DNA from: RYN-230 sp963829725
GTDB taxonomy: Bacteria; Actinomycetota; Actinomycetes; Streptosporangiales; Streptosporangiaceae
Direction of reading: 5' to 3'
Assembly (NCBI GenBank): GCA_963829725.1
Contig: CAWHJW010000008.1
Span: 1 to 64,000 of the forward strand
DNA length: 64,000 bases
Below are positions 50,496-59,612 of the stretch, one piece after another (positions within the stretch are counted from its first letter, which is position 1; every line of letters starts with the position of its first letter). The notes beneath the pieces were generated by a model. It made no database searches. It was not told the DNA's origin and saw nothing but the letters and a program-made list of their open reading frames with translations. A program made the translations under genes and the position numbers.

Positions 50496-52736
50496 CTAGA
50501 GCTTCTCGATCGGCGCGTACCGCAGCACCAGGTGCTTGATCCCGTAGTCGCCGCCAAAGTCGATCTTGGCTTCCGGGTCGTCGCCGCGTCCTTCCACCGA
50601 GAGCACCGTGCCCAGTCCGTAAGCGTCGTGGGTCACCTTGTCGCCCGGGTTGAGCGAGGGCACCCGCCGGTTGCCCGGGGCGCGGCCGCCGGGCCGCTGC
50701 GCCAGCCGTTCCGCGGCCGGGGCGGTCGCCACCCGCTCGTCCCGGCGCCACTCGATGAGGTGCGCCGGGATCTCGTCCAGGAACCGGGACTGCTTGTGGT
50801 ACTCGGGCAGGCCCCACCAGGCGCGGGCCACCGCCCGGGTCAGGTACAGCCGCCGCTCGGCCCGGGTGATCCCGACGTAGGCGATCCGGCGCTCCTCCTC
50901 AAGCTCCTTCTCGTCGGTCATGGACCGCTGGTGCGGGAACACGTGCTCTTCCATCCCGGTGAGGAACACCACCGGGAACTCCAGGCCCTTGGCGGTGTGC
51001 AGGGTCATCAGGGTGACCATGCCGCCGTGCTCCTCGCCTTCGGGGATCTCGTCGGCGTCCGCGACCAGCGACACCTGCTCCAGGAAGTCGGACAGGGTGC
51101 CGTCCGGGCGCTGGGCGTCGAACTCGCGGGCCACCGAGACCAGCTCGTTGAGGTTCTCGATCCGGCTGGCGTCCTGCAGGTCGGCGGAGGACTGCAGCTC
51201 GGCCAGGTAGCCGGACCGGTCCAGGATCATCTCGGCCAGGTCGGCGACCGGCAGCCCGGCCGCCACCTCGGCCCGGAAGGAGGCCATCAGCTCGTTGAAC
51301 GACTCGATGGCCCGGGCGGACCGGCTGGCCATCCCCGGGGCGTCATCGGGCCGCAGCAGAGCCGCGGCGAACGAGACCCGGTCCCGCTGGGCCAGCGCGG
51401 CCACGCACGCCTCGGCCCGATCGCCGATGCCACGGCGGGGCACGTTGAGCACCCGGCGCAGCGACACCTCGTCCTCGGCGTTCGCGGTGAGCCGGAGATA
51501 GCCGAGCAGGTCGCGGACCTCACGCCGCTCATAGAAGCGGACCCCGCCGACCACTTTGTAGGGCAGCCCGGCCCGGATGAACACTTCCTCGAAGACCCGG
51601 GACTGCGCGTTGGTCCGGTAGAACACGGCCACCTCGCCGGGGGTGGCCTCCCTCTCGTCGGTGAGCCGGTCCACCTCCTGCGCCACGAACGCGGCCTCGT
51701 CGTGCTCGCTGTCGGCGACGTAGCCCACGATCGGCGCCCCGTCACCCGCGTCGGACCACAGGTTCTTGGGCACCCGCCCGGCGTTGCGGGAGACTACCGC
51801 GTTCGCCGCGGCCAGGATGTTCTGGGTGGAGCGGTAGTTCTGCTCCAGCATGATCACGGTCGCGTCCGGGAAGTCCCGGGTGAATTCCTCGATGTTGCGG
51901 ATCGTGGCGCCGCGGAACGCGTAGATGGACTGGTCCGCGTCGCCGACCACGGCCAGCTCGGCGGGCGGCAGCGGCCCGGCGTCGTCGCCGCCGGCGCCGA
52001 AGACCGGGTGCATGGCCAGTTCCCGGACCAGCATGTACTGGGCGTGGTTGGTGTCCTGGTACTCATCGACGAGGATGTGCCGGAACCGGCGCCGGTAGGT
52101 CTCGGCGACCTCGGGGAACGCCTGCAGCAGGTTGACCGTGACCATGATCAGGTCGTCGAAGTCCATCGCCCCGGAGGCGACCAGGCGGCGCTGGTACTCG
52201 GCGTACGCCTGCGCCAGTGCCTTCTCCCGGTAGCCGTCGGCGCGGGCGGCGAAGGTCTCGTAGTCGACCAGCTCGTTCTTGCAGTTGGACACCCGGGCCA
52301 GCATCGCCTTGGGCGGGTGGTTCTTGGCGTCCAGGTCCAGCTCCCGGCAGACCAGCGTCATCAGCCGCTGCGAGTCGGCCTGGTCGTAGATGGAGAACGA
52401 GGACGGGTAGCCGAACCTGGCCGCCTCCCGGCGCAGGATCCGCACGCAGGCCGAGTGGAACGTCATCACCCACATGGCGCGGGAGCTCAGCCCGGTCAGC
52501 GCGGTCACCCGGGACGCCATCTCGCCCGCCGCCTTGTTGGTGAACGTGATGGCCAGGATCTCCCACGGGCTGACCTGCCGCTCAGCCAGCAGGTAGGCGA
52601 TCCGGCGGGTGAGCACCCGGGTCTTGCCCGAGCCGGCCCCGGCCACGATGAGCAGCGGGCCGCCCTCGTGTGCCACGGCGGCCCGCTGCTGCGGGTTCAG
52701 CCCATCGAGAAGGGAATCGGCGGCTACGGCGGTCAC
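50496..52736 (-). CDS. pcrA: ATP-dependent DNA helicase PcrA/UvrD
   Basis: A 746-residue superfamily 1 helicase for nucleotide-excision repair and removal of blocked protein from DNA. It begins with LNPQQRAAVAHEGGPLLIVAGAGSGKT (Walker A near residue 37). ITFTNKAAGEM, DEYQDTNHAQY, VVGDADQSIYAFRGA, LEQNYRST and VTLMTLHTAKGLEFPVVF are helicase motifs in order, and a C-terminal KVTHDAYGLGTVLSVEG tail like the Tudor-type RNA polymerase-binding region of PcrA follows. It is a stand-alone gene, in the actinobacterial sucCD-pcrA neighbourhood. Confidence 0.96.
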   Translation of the reverse strand: MTAVAADSLLDGLNPQQRAAVAHEGGPLLIVAGAGSGKTRVLTRRIAYLLAERQVSPWEILAITFTNKAAGEMASRVTALTGLSSRAMWVMTFHSACVRILRREAARFGYPSSFSIYDQADSQRLMTLVCRELDLDAKNHPPKAMLARVSNCKNELVDYETFAARADGYREKALAQAYAEYQRRLVASGAMDFDDLIMVTVNLLQAFPEVAETYRRRFRHILVDEYQDTNHAQYMLVRELAMHPVFGAGGDDAGPLPPAELAVVGDADQSIYAFRGATIRNIEEFTRDFPDATVIMLEQNYRSTQNILAAANAVVSRNAGRVPKNLWSDAGDGAPIVGYVADSEHDEAAFVAQEVDRLTDEREATPGEVAVFYRTNAQSRVFEEVFIRAGLPYKVVGGVRFYERREVRDLLGYLRLTANAEDEVSLRRVLNVPRRGIGDRAEACVAALAQRDRVSFAAALLRPDDAPGMASRSARAIESFNELMASFRAEVAAGLPVADLAEMILDRSGYLAELQSSADLQDASRIENLNELVSVAREFDAQRPDGTLSDFLEQVSLVADADEIPEGEEHGGMVTLMTLHTAKGLEFPVVFLTGMEEHVFPHQRSMTDEKELEEERRIAYVGITRAERRLYLTRAVARAWWGLPEYHKQSRFLDEIPAHLIEWRRDERVATAPAAERLAQRPGGRAPGNRRVPSLNPGDKVTHDAYGLGTVLSVEGRGDDPEAKIDFGGDYGIKHLVLRYAPIEKL

Positions 52737-52828
52737 CCGTCAAGGGTAGGCGCTGCCGCCGACACCCCGCGCGGACCTCCGGCCGGCCAGGCGGCGCGGC
52801 CCGGGGGCCCACGCCGCCTGGCCGGAGC

Positions 52829-54406
52829 TCAGACGGCGGGGGGCGCCGCATCCGGGTCGGGCACCAGGGTCGGCGTCGCCCTGGTCAGCGTCTCCTTGCG
52901 GAAGAACGCGGGCGCGGTGATCCGCATGTACGCAAAGCCGAGCACCCCGGCCAGCCCGGCGCAGAAGGCGATGAGGAAGATCCCGCCGATCTTCCAGTGC
53001 AGCCCGGGCACCGTCCAGTACGTGTAGCCGCTGGTGGACACCCAGTCGCTCTGCAGGGCGTAGATGCCCGCCGCGTACATGAGCAGGCCGCCCAGGCCGG
53101 GCAGGATGCCGCGCATCCACAGGTTGCGGGCGCTGCTGGTCAGCGTGCGCCGGTAGTACCAGACGCAGGCGAAGCCGGTCAGCCCGTAGTAGAACGCGAT
53201 GTACAGGCCGATCGCGGTGACCGCGTCGGCGATCGGGTTGCCGCCGGCGATGTAGTTCAGCGGGATATACAGGGCGATGGAGATGACACCCATCACGATC
53301 GTGGACACGGTCGGCGTTAGGTGCTTGGGGTGGATCTTGGAGAACGCCGCGGGGAGCGCCTTGTAGGCGGCCATCGACAGGGTGGTCCGGGCCGTCGGCA
53401 GGATCGTGGTCTGGGTCGAGGCGGCAGCCGAGCTGAGCACCATCAGGATGAGCAGCCGGGACAGGAACGTGCCGAATCCCGAGGTGCCGAAGATGGCGCC
53501 GCCGGTGACCGACAGGACGTCGAACTGGTGCGCCGGGTTGGACAGGCCGATCCCCTTGCTGCCGGCCCCGGCGAAGGCCTGCATCGAGACGATGACGATG
53601 ACGTAGGTGACCAGCAGCAGCACCGTGGAGATGATCGCGGCCCGGCCCGGCGTCTTGGTCTTGTCCTTGGTCTCCTCGTTGACCGAGACCGCGGTGTCCC
53701 AGCCCCAGTAGATGAACAGCATCAGGATGAGGCCGCCGATGAATTCCGACAGGGTGATGTGCGTCGGCAGCAGCCAGGAGAAACTCGGCGTCAGCGACCC
53801 GGCCGGGTGGCTGGCGTACACCTTGACCAGCGCGGTCACCGACATGACCAGGAGCATGACGATCTCGATGCCGAGCAGGACCTTCTGGAGGTTGGCCGAG
53901 ACCTCGATGCCGCGGTAGCAGATATAGGTCATCAGGATGATCCAGATGACGCCTACCAGCAGCACCCAGCCGCCAGACGCGTTCTGTCCGATCGCGCTGT
54001 TCGGGCCCTGGATCAGGAAGAAGAAATACTGCCCGGCCACCTGGGCGAGGCTGGCCATGACCAGGACGTCCGCGGCCACGATGCCCCAGCCGCCGAACCA
54101 CCCGGTCTTCGGGCCGAACGCCCGGCTGGCCCAGGTGAACGTGGTCCCGCAGTCCGGGTCGGCCTTGTTCATCTCGCTGTAACCGATGGAGCACAGGAAA
54201 ATAGGTATGAAGGCCAGCACGGCAACCGCCGGCGACTTCAGGCCGACCAGCGCGAACACGAAGAACAGCGTGGCCGCCAGGCTGTAGGCGGGCGCGGTGG
54301 AGGCGACCCCCATGACGACGCTGGAGACCAGGCCGAGGGCGCCGCTCTTCAGCCCCTTGTCCCTGGACTCCTCCACTGGCTGAAGCTCCGGCGTTGCGGT
54401 CGCCAT
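52829..54406 (-). CDS. APC-superfamily amino acid/polyamine permease
   Basis: A 525-residue membrane transporter with about twelve to thirteen hydrophobic segments. The first helix segment GALGLVSSVVMGVASTAPAYS matches the APC signature and WGIVAADVLVMASLAQVAGQY follows. N- and C-terminal tails are short and hydrophilic. Ligands of this group include polyamines, GABA and other amino acids. It is divergent from a saccharopine-dehydrogenase-like gene and an aminobutyraldehyde-type dehydrogenase, so import of polyamine or lysine-type substrates is likely. The shared 226-bp promoter region is A/T-richer than the average. Confidence 0.88.
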   Translation of the reverse strand: MATATPELQPVEESRDKGLKSGALGLVSSVVMGVASTAPAYSLAATLFFVFALVGLKSPAVAVLAFIPIFLCSIGYSEMNKADPDCGTTFTWASRAFGPKTGWFGGWGIVAADVLVMASLAQVAGQYFFFLIQGPNSAIGQNASGGWVLLVGVIWIILMTYICYRGIEVSANLQKVLLGIEIVMLLVMSVTALVKVYASHPAGSLTPSFSWLLPTHITLSEFIGGLILMLFIYWGWDTAVSVNEETKDKTKTPGRAAIISTVLLLVTYVIVIVSMQAFAGAGSKGIGLSNPAHQFDVLSVTGGAIFGTSGFGTFLSRLLILMVLSSAAASTQTTILPTARTTLSMAAYKALPAAFSKIHPKHLTPTVSTIVMGVISIALYIPLNYIAGGNPIADAVTAIGLYIAFYYGLTGFACVWYYRRTLTSSARNLWMRGILPGLGGLLMYAAGIYALQSDWVSTSGYTYWTVPGLHWKIGGIFLIAFCAGLAGVLGFAYMRITAPAFFRKETLTRATPTLVPDPDAAPPAV

Positions 54407-54632
54407 GGCTCCCCCTCCTGGCAGCTACCCGAGCCGATCGGATCAGGGTAGTCGGATACGGCAATACCGCCGCTGGGCCGACGAGTCGCCACGAATCTGC
54501 TAAGCAGGTACGCAGCTAACTCCGACGGTTCTAGCATGAATACTACTGATCGGCAACGATTTCCGTTGTAACGGCTATGTAGCACGACTGGTCTCGTGTT
54601 CCTGCTGGTCACCCGTGGCTAGGATCAACCGT

Positions 54633-55853
54633 ATGCGCATTCTTCTTGTCGGGGCGGGCGGGGTAGGCACCGCCTTCGCCCGGATCGCCGCCCGCCGCCC
54701 GTTCGCCGACCTGATCGTGGCCGACTACGACCTGTCCCGCGCCCGCCGCGCCGCGGCCGCCAAGGACAGCTACCGGGCGGTCCGGCTGGACGCCCGGGAC
54801 GAGGCCGCTACCGCGGCGCTGCTGGCTGAGCACTCCTGCGACGCGGTGATGAACGCCACCGACCCGCGCTTCGTGCTCCCGCTGTTCGGTGCGGCCCTGC
54901 AGGCCCGCACGCACTACCTGGACATGGCCATGTCGCTGTCCCATCCGCATCCCCAGGCGCCGTACGCGCAGACCGGCATCAAGCTCGGTGACGAGCAGTT
55001 CGAGCGGGCCACGGAGTGGGAGCAGGCCGGCAAGCTGGCGCTGGCCGGGATCGGCGTGGAGCCGGGCCTGTCCGACGTGTTCGCCCGGCACGCGGCCGAC
55101 GAGCTGTTCAGCGAGATCGACGAGCTCGGCGTGCGGGACGGGGCCAACCTGGAGGTGGCCGGGTACGACTTCGCGCCCACCTTCTCCATCTGGACCACGA
55201 TCGAGGAGTGCCTGAACCCCCCGGTCATCTGGGAAGCTGGCCGGGGCTGGTTCACCACGCCGCCGTTCAGCGAGCCGGAGGTCTTTACCTTCCCGGCCGG
55301 GATCGGGCCGGTGGAGTGCGTGAACGTGGAACACGAGGAGGTGCTGCTGATGCCGCGCTGGGTGACGGCCAAGCGGGTCACCTTCAAGTACGGCCTGGGC
55401 GAGGAGTTCATCGGCGTGCTGCGGACCCTGCACAAGCTGGGCCTGGACAGCACCGACCCCGTCGAGGCCGGCGGGGCGAAGGTCTCCCCCCGCGACGTGG
55501 TGGCCGCCTGCCTGCCCGACCCGGCCACCCTGGGCGACAAGATGACCGGGCTGACCTGCGCCGGCACCTGGGTAACCGGGACCGGCAAGGATGGCGCGCC
55601 GCGCGAGGTCTACCTGCACCACGTGGTGGACAACGCCTGGTCGATGGCCGAGTACGGCTCCCAGGCCGTGGTCTGGCAGACCGCGGTGAACCCGGTCGTG
55701 GCCCTGGAACTGATCGACTCCGGGGCGTGGTCCGGCGCCGGGGTGCTCGGCCCCGAGGCGCTGCCCGCCCGCCCGTTCCTGGACCTGCTCACCGACTACG
55801 GATCCCCCTGGGCCTGCGAGGAACGCACCCCGCGGGCCAGGCAAAACCCCTAA
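54633..55853 (+). CDS. Saccharopine dehydrogenase-family oxidoreductase
   Basis: A 406-residue NAD(P)-binding protein. The Rossmann motif RILLVGAGGVGTAFARIAA opens it, LIVADYDLSRARR follows, and the family's C-terminal substrate domain (GVEPGLSDVFARHAADEL) is complete. The ATG at 54633 has AGGA 8 nt upstream; an in-frame start six codons earlier lacks a ribosome site. It could be a lysine-pathway enzyme or a carboxynorspermidine-type enzyme. The aldehyde dehydrogenase follows after about 23 nt, and the APC permease is divergent. Substrate not determined. Confidence 0.82.
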   Translation: MRILLVGAGGVGTAFARIAARRPFADLIVADYDLSRARRAAAAKDSYRAVRLDARDEAATAALLAEHSCDAVMNATDPRFVLPLFGAALQARTHYLDMAMSLSHPHPQAPYAQTGIKLGDEQFERATEWEQAGKLALAGIGVEPGLSDVFARHAADELFSEIDELGVRDGANLEVAGYDFAPTFSIWTTIEECLNPPVIWEAGRGWFTTPPFSEPEVFTFPAGIGPVECVNVEHEEVLLMPRWVTAKRVTFKYGLGEEFIGVLRTLHKLGLDSTDPVEAGGAKVSPRDVVAACLPDPATLGDKMTGLTCAGTWVTGTGKDGAPREVYLHHVVDNAWSMAEYGSQAVVWQTAVNPVVALELIDSGAWSGAGVLGPEALPARPFLDLLTDYGSPWACEERTPRARQNP

Positions 55854-55876
55854 ATATTCTGAACGGAGTGCTCGTG

Positions 55877-57301
55877 GTGGAGCAATTGCGCAACTTCATC
55901 GGCGGTCAGTGGACGGACATGAGTTACGACCGCCGGGCCGAGCTGATCGATCCGAGCACCGGGGAGGTCTTCGCCACGGCACCGGTGTCCGGGCCGGACG
56001 AGGTGAACGCGGCGTTCGCGTCCGCCGCTGATGCCTTCCCGGCCTGGCGGGATGCCACGCCCGCGGAGCGGAGCCTGGCCCTGCTGAGGATCGCCGATGC
56101 GCTGGAGAGCCGCGCCGACGAGTTCGTTAAGGCGGAAAGTCAGAACACTGGCAAGCCGCTCGCCCTGACCTTGTCGGAGGAGATTCCCCCGATGGTCGAC
56201 CAGATCCGGTTCTTCGCCGGGGCCGCGCGCATGCTGGAGGGGCGCTCAGCGGGCGAGTACATGTCCGGGTACACCTCGTTCATCCGGCGCGAGCCGATCG
56301 GGGTGTGTGCCGCGGTCACGCCGTGGAACTACCCGATGATGATGGCGGTGTGGAAGTTCGGGCCCGCGCTGGCGGCCGGGAACACCATGGTGCTCAAGCC
56401 GTCGGACACCACCCCGGTGTCCACCCTGCTGCTGGCCGAGCTGATGAGCGAGTTCCTGCCGCCGGGCACCTTCAACGTGATCAGCGGCGACCGGGACACC
56501 GGCCGAGCGCTGGTGAACCACCCGGTGCCGCAGATGGTGTCGATCACCGGCAGTGTCCGGGCGGGCCGGGAGGTGGCCGCCGGGGCCGCCAACGACCTCA
56601 AGCGGGTCCACCTGGAACTGGGCGGCAAGGCGCCGGTCATCGTGTTCGACGACGCCGACCCGGGGAAGACCGCGGAGGCGGTGGCCATCGCCGGGTACTT
56701 CAACGCCGGGCAGGACTGCACGGCGGCGACCCGGGTGCTGGCCAGCTCGCGGATCGCGGCCGACCTGGCCGATGCGCTGACCGAGATGGCCCGGGGGCAG
56801 ACGGTGGCCGGGCCGGACGTGGCCGACGCCGACTTCGGCCCGCTGAACAACGCCAGCCAGCTGGAGCGGGTGAGCGGGTTCATCGAGCGGCTGCCCAGGC
56901 ACGCGGAGGTGCGCACGGGCGGGAACCGGATCGGCGGCCCGGGTTACTTCTTCGAGCCGAGCGTGGTCACCGGGCTGCGCCAGGATGACGAGATCATCCA
57001 GCAGGAGGTGTTCGGCCCGGTCATCACGGTGCAGGAGTTCACCTCCGAGGAGGAGGCCCTGACCTGGGCAAACGGCACCGAGTACGGGCTGGCCTCCTCA
57101 GTGTGGACGTCCAATCACGGCCGGGCCATGCGGATGGCCCGCAGCCTGGACTTCGGCTGCGTGTGGATCAACACGCACATCCCGCTGGTGGCCGAGATGC
57201 CGCACGGCGGATTCAAGCACTCCGGGTACGGCAAGGACCTGTCCATGTACGGGTTCGAGGACTACACCCGGATCAAGCACGTGATGTCGTCCCTGGACTA
57301 A
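55877..57301 (+). CDS. Aldehyde dehydrogenase, gamma-aminobutyraldehyde type
   Basis: A 474-residue NAD-dependent aldehyde dehydrogenase. The sequence VTPWNYPMMMAVWKFGPALAAGNT, the catalytic Glu in LELGGKAPVIV and the catalytic Cys in NAGQDCTAATR (near residue 280) are in place. The closest pattern is aminobutyraldehyde dehydrogenase of putrescine breakdown, with betaine-aldehyde type as alternative. The GTG at 55877 lies 8 nt after GGAG; GTG at 55874 is the alternative. It is the second gene with the saccharopine-dehydrogenase-like gene. Confidence 0.9.
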   Translation: MEQLRNFIGGQWTDMSYDRRAELIDPSTGEVFATAPVSGPDEVNAAFASAADAFPAWRDATPAERSLALLRIADALESRADEFVKAESQNTGKPLALTLSEEIPPMVDQIRFFAGAARMLEGRSAGEYMSGYTSFIRREPIGVCAAVTPWNYPMMMAVWKFGPALAAGNTMVLKPSDTTPVSTLLLAELMSEFLPPGTFNVISGDRDTGRALVNHPVPQMVSITGSVRAGREVAAGAANDLKRVHLELGGKAPVIVFDDADPGKTAEAVAIAGYFNAGQDCTAATRVLASSRIAADLADALTEMARGQTVAGPDVADADFGPLNNASQLERVSGFIERLPRHAEVRTGGNRIGGPGYFFEPSVVTGLRQDDEIIQQEVFGPVITVQEFTSEEEALTWANGTEYGLASSVWTSNHGRAMRMARSLDFGCVWINTHIPLVAEMPHGGFKHSGYGKDLSMYGFEDYTRIKHVMSSLD

Positions 57302-57839
57302 GCGAGGCGGCAGGCCGTCCGCACCCGGCGCCAGCCGGGGGCGGGCGGCGCGGACCGGGCGCGCAGTCCGGATCAGCCCTGGACCGCGATCGTTGCGGGC
57401 AGGAAGCCAAAGGCCCGCCGGGCCGCTCTGATCGGGTCAGGCGCGGTGGGCGGGTGGGCGCTGAGCACCTCAGCGGCGGCTTCCGAGGATAGGTTCCGGT
57501 CGGCCCACACCTGCGGGAGAAGCAGGGGATCCACGAGTCGGCGTCCCCGACACCCCACTGGCTCACCCCGACGGCCAGCCGACGACCTCGCAGGCGTGCA
57601 CGATCGGGCACGCCCATGCCCCTTGATCGAAACATATCGGAAATATTGCGGCCTTGGTCGCAGTAAAGGCCCTGGGCCGGATGCCGCGCAAGACCCACCT
57701 GGCGCCTGCCCGCTGAGTAGCCCGCCGGGCGGCCTCAGCGCGGCGGGCAGGCGTGCCGGGCCCCGCCGGCGTGCCGGGCCTGCCGGCGGGCCCGGCACGC
57801 CGGCGGGAACAGGCAGGCGGGGACCATAGGATCGGGCTC
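57302..57839. other. Gap between the aldehyde dehydrogenase and the PIG-L gene
   Basis: No gene is supported in this 538-bp gap. A minus-strand frame ending at 57373 has a plausible-looking C-terminus (PDPIRAARRAFGFLPATI) but no domain and a poor upstream frame, so it may be an old gene remnant. The stretch 57600-57660 is A/T-richer. A strong hairpin lies at 57762-57807. Confidence 0.45.
57762..57807 (+). terminator. 19-bp stem hairpin just before the PIG-L gene
   Basis: A 19-bp perfect stem (57762-57780 with 57789-57807) and 8-nt loop. It is about 33 bp upstream of the PIG-L start, far from the aldehyde dehydrogenase stop, so it could also be a leader hairpin. There is no T-run. Confidence 0.5.
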
Positions 57840-58559
57840 ATGCTCAACGACTCCGAGGTCAGGCGGGCCCTGGTCATCGCCGCGCACCCCGACGACATCG
57901 ACTTCAGTGCGGCGGGCACGGTGGCGCTGTGGTCCAGGGCGGGGATCGAGGTGATCTACTGCCTGGTCACCGACGGCGACGCCGGCGGTTTCGACGAGTC
58001 GTTCCCGCGTGCGGAGATGGCCCCGCTGCGCCGCAAGGAGCAGGCCGCCGCGGCCGCCTGCGTGGGCGTCCAGGACCTGCGCTTCCTCGGCTACCCGGAC
58101 GGCCGGGTCGAGCCCAGCCTGGCGCTGCGCAAGGACCTGGCCCGGGTCATCCGGCAGGTGCGGCCGGACCGGCTGGTCAGCCCGTCGCCGGAGCGGAACT
58201 ACGAGCGCATGCTGGCGAGTCACCCTGACCACCGCGCCGTCGGCTCGGCCGCGCTGGACGCGGTGTACCCGGACGCGCGCAACCCGTTCGCCTTCCCGGA
58301 ACTGCTCGCCGACGAGGGGCTCGGGCCCTGGACGGTACGGGAGATGTGGGTCACGGCGGGCCCCGGGGCGCGTCACTACGTGGACGTCACGGAGACCTTC
58401 GACCAGAAGATCGCCGCCCTGCGGGCCCACGAGAGCCAGACCGGCCACCGGGACGATCTGGAGGGAATGCTGCGCGGCTGGATGAGCCACACCGCGGAGC
58501 GCGGCGGCCTGCCCGCGGGCCGGCTCGCCGAGATGTTCCAGGTCCTGGAAACCGCCTGA
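57840..58559 (+). CDS. PIG-L/LmbE-family deacetylase
   Basis: A 239-residue zinc-dependent deacetylase. The zinc motif AHPDDID opens the protein (residues 15-21), and SHPDH near residue 126 provides the further ligand. The family in actinobacteria includes the mycothiol enzymes MshB and Mca and sugar deacetylases. AGGA precedes the start by about 9 nt. Substrate is unknown; it is not next to other mycothiol genes. Confidence 0.87.
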   Translation: MLNDSEVRRALVIAAHPDDIDFSAAGTVALWSRAGIEVIYCLVTDGDAGGFDESFPRAEMAPLRRKEQAAAAACVGVQDLRFLGYPDGRVEPSLALRKDLARVIRQVRPDRLVSPSPERNYERMLASHPDHRAVGSAALDAVYPDARNPFAFPELLADEGLGPWTVREMWVTAGPGARHYVDVTETFDQKIAALRAHESQTGHRDDLEGMLRGWMSHTAERGGLPAGRLAEMFQVLETA

Positions 58560-58600
58560 CACCAGGTCCCGCCTGCCCAGGGCCGCGGCAGCCCAGCGGA

Positions 58601-58975
58601 TCAGTCCCCGGCCGCGTAAGCCGTCCGGCCCGGCGGCGGGCTGCCGCCCGGGTCCACCCAGTACTCCGTGCCGCTGGCCAGCAGGCCATCCCGCACATCC
58701 CAGAAGGCGGCCATCCGGAACACCCCGGCCGCCGCGCGGACCTCCACCTCGACGGCCGCGGCCTTGGCGTCACCCAGGGCCCGGAGCACCACCAGCTCGC
58801 CCCAGGGCTCCGGGTATTCCCGCTGGAACCGGATCACCTCCTCCCGCCCGGCCAGCCGTTCCGAGGTAGCCGGCATGCGCAGCACGGCGTCGGGATGCAG
58901 GGAGATCTGAGCGCGGGACCAGTCCCGCGCCTGGTACGCCTCGTACAGCGCGCGGGCCAAATCAGGGGCATCCAT
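58601..58975 (-). CDS. NTF2-like (SnoaL-type) small protein
   Basis: A 124-residue alpha+beta-cone-fold protein. It shows the NTF2-like start (LARALYEAYQARDWSRAQISLHPDAVLRMPATSERLAGREEVIRF) and the later hydrophobic strands FRMAAFWDVRDGLLASGTEYWVD. Family members are small-molecule isomerases, hydrolases or binding proteins. It is divergent from the molybdenum-hydroxylase operon with a 118-bp shared region. Confidence 0.75.
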   Translation of the reverse strand: MDAPDLARALYEAYQARDWSRAQISLHPDAVLRMPATSERLAGREEVIRFQREYPEPWGELVVLRALGDAKAAAVEVEVRAAAGVFRMAAFWDVRDGLLASGTEYWVDPGGSPPPGRTAYAAGD

Positions 58976-59044
58976 GGGCCGACCCTGCCACGGAGTACTG
59001 ACATCCCCGCGAAACCAGGGGCTGGTGCCGCGGGGGGAGCCGTC

Positions 59045-59055
59045 TTAGGTTAGGC
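59045..59055 (+). promoter_or_regulatory. Iron-box half-site upstream of coxS-like gene
   Basis: TTAGGTTAGGC matches the left half of the DtxR/IdeR consensus. The right half does not match, so iron control is uncertain. It lies about 40 bp upstream of the first gene of an Fe-S/Mo enzyme operon. Confidence 0.25.
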
Positions 59056-59093
59056 ACCAGGAGCCACAGCCGTCTCCTGAAAAGGGGCTTCGG

Positions 59094-59612
59094 ATGACCA
59101 GAATTTCCGTCAGGGTCGATGGCGTCACATATGAGGACGACGTTGAACCCCGCCTGCTACTCGTGCACTACCTCAGGGAACGGGTCGGCAAGACCGGTAC
59201 GCCCGTGGGGTGCGACACCTCCAACTGCGGCGCATGCACCGTGCACCTGGACGGGGTGTCCGTCAAGAGCTGCTCGGTGCTGGCGGTGCAGGCGGATGGC
59301 AGTGAGATCACCACCATCGAGGGCCTGGCCAACGGCGAGTGGCACCCGCTGCAGCAGGCCTTCCACACCGAGCACGCGCTGCAGTGCGGTTACTGCACGC
59401 CCGGCATGATCATGGCCGCGGCCGACCTGCTCCGGGAGAACCCGGACCCGACCGATGCGGAGATCCGGGAAGGGCTGGAGGGCAACCTCTGCCGCTGCAC
59501 CGGCTACGAGAACATCGTCCGCGCCGTCCGGCGGGCAGCCGGCGCGTCCAGCGGAGGAGACACGCAGGCAGCTGACAGCGCCGCGACGCAGGCAGGGGTG
59601 ACCAGGGCATGA
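59094..59612 (+). CDS. Mo-hydroxylase [2Fe-2S] small subunit (CoxS-like)
   Basis: A 172-residue electron-transfer subunit of the xanthine oxidase/CO dehydrogenase family with two [2Fe-2S] clusters. The N-terminal plant-type cluster is CDTSNCGAC...KSC (about residues 41-63) and the C-terminal cluster is in CGYCTPG and CRCTG (near 101 and 140). The AAAGGGG ribosome site lies about 7 nt before the ATG. Its last 4 nt overlap the next gene. It is the first gene of the operon. Confidence 0.93.
   Translation: MTRISVRVDGVTYEDDVEPRLLLVHYLRERVGKTGTPVGCDTSNCGACTVHLDGVSVKSCSVLAVQADGSEITTIEGLANGEWHPLQQAFHTEHALQCGYCTPGMIMAAADLLRENPDPTDAEIREGLEGNLCRCTGYENIVRAVRRAAGASSGGDTQAADSAATQAGVTRA

Noticed and set aside
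50532..53027. Very long open frame (over 800 codons) on the plus strand across pcrA
   Set aside because: It is the antisense of pcrA, with Arg/Gly/His/Pro-rich low-complexity translation and no domain. Similar long frames opposite leuB, serA, ilvB, the GGDEF-EAL genes, purH and coxL are the same GC artefact.
57373..57698. Minus-strand gene between the aldehyde dehydrogenase and PIG-L
   Set aside because: The C-terminal part looks protein-like but the rest is low complexity, with no ribosome site and no recognised domain.
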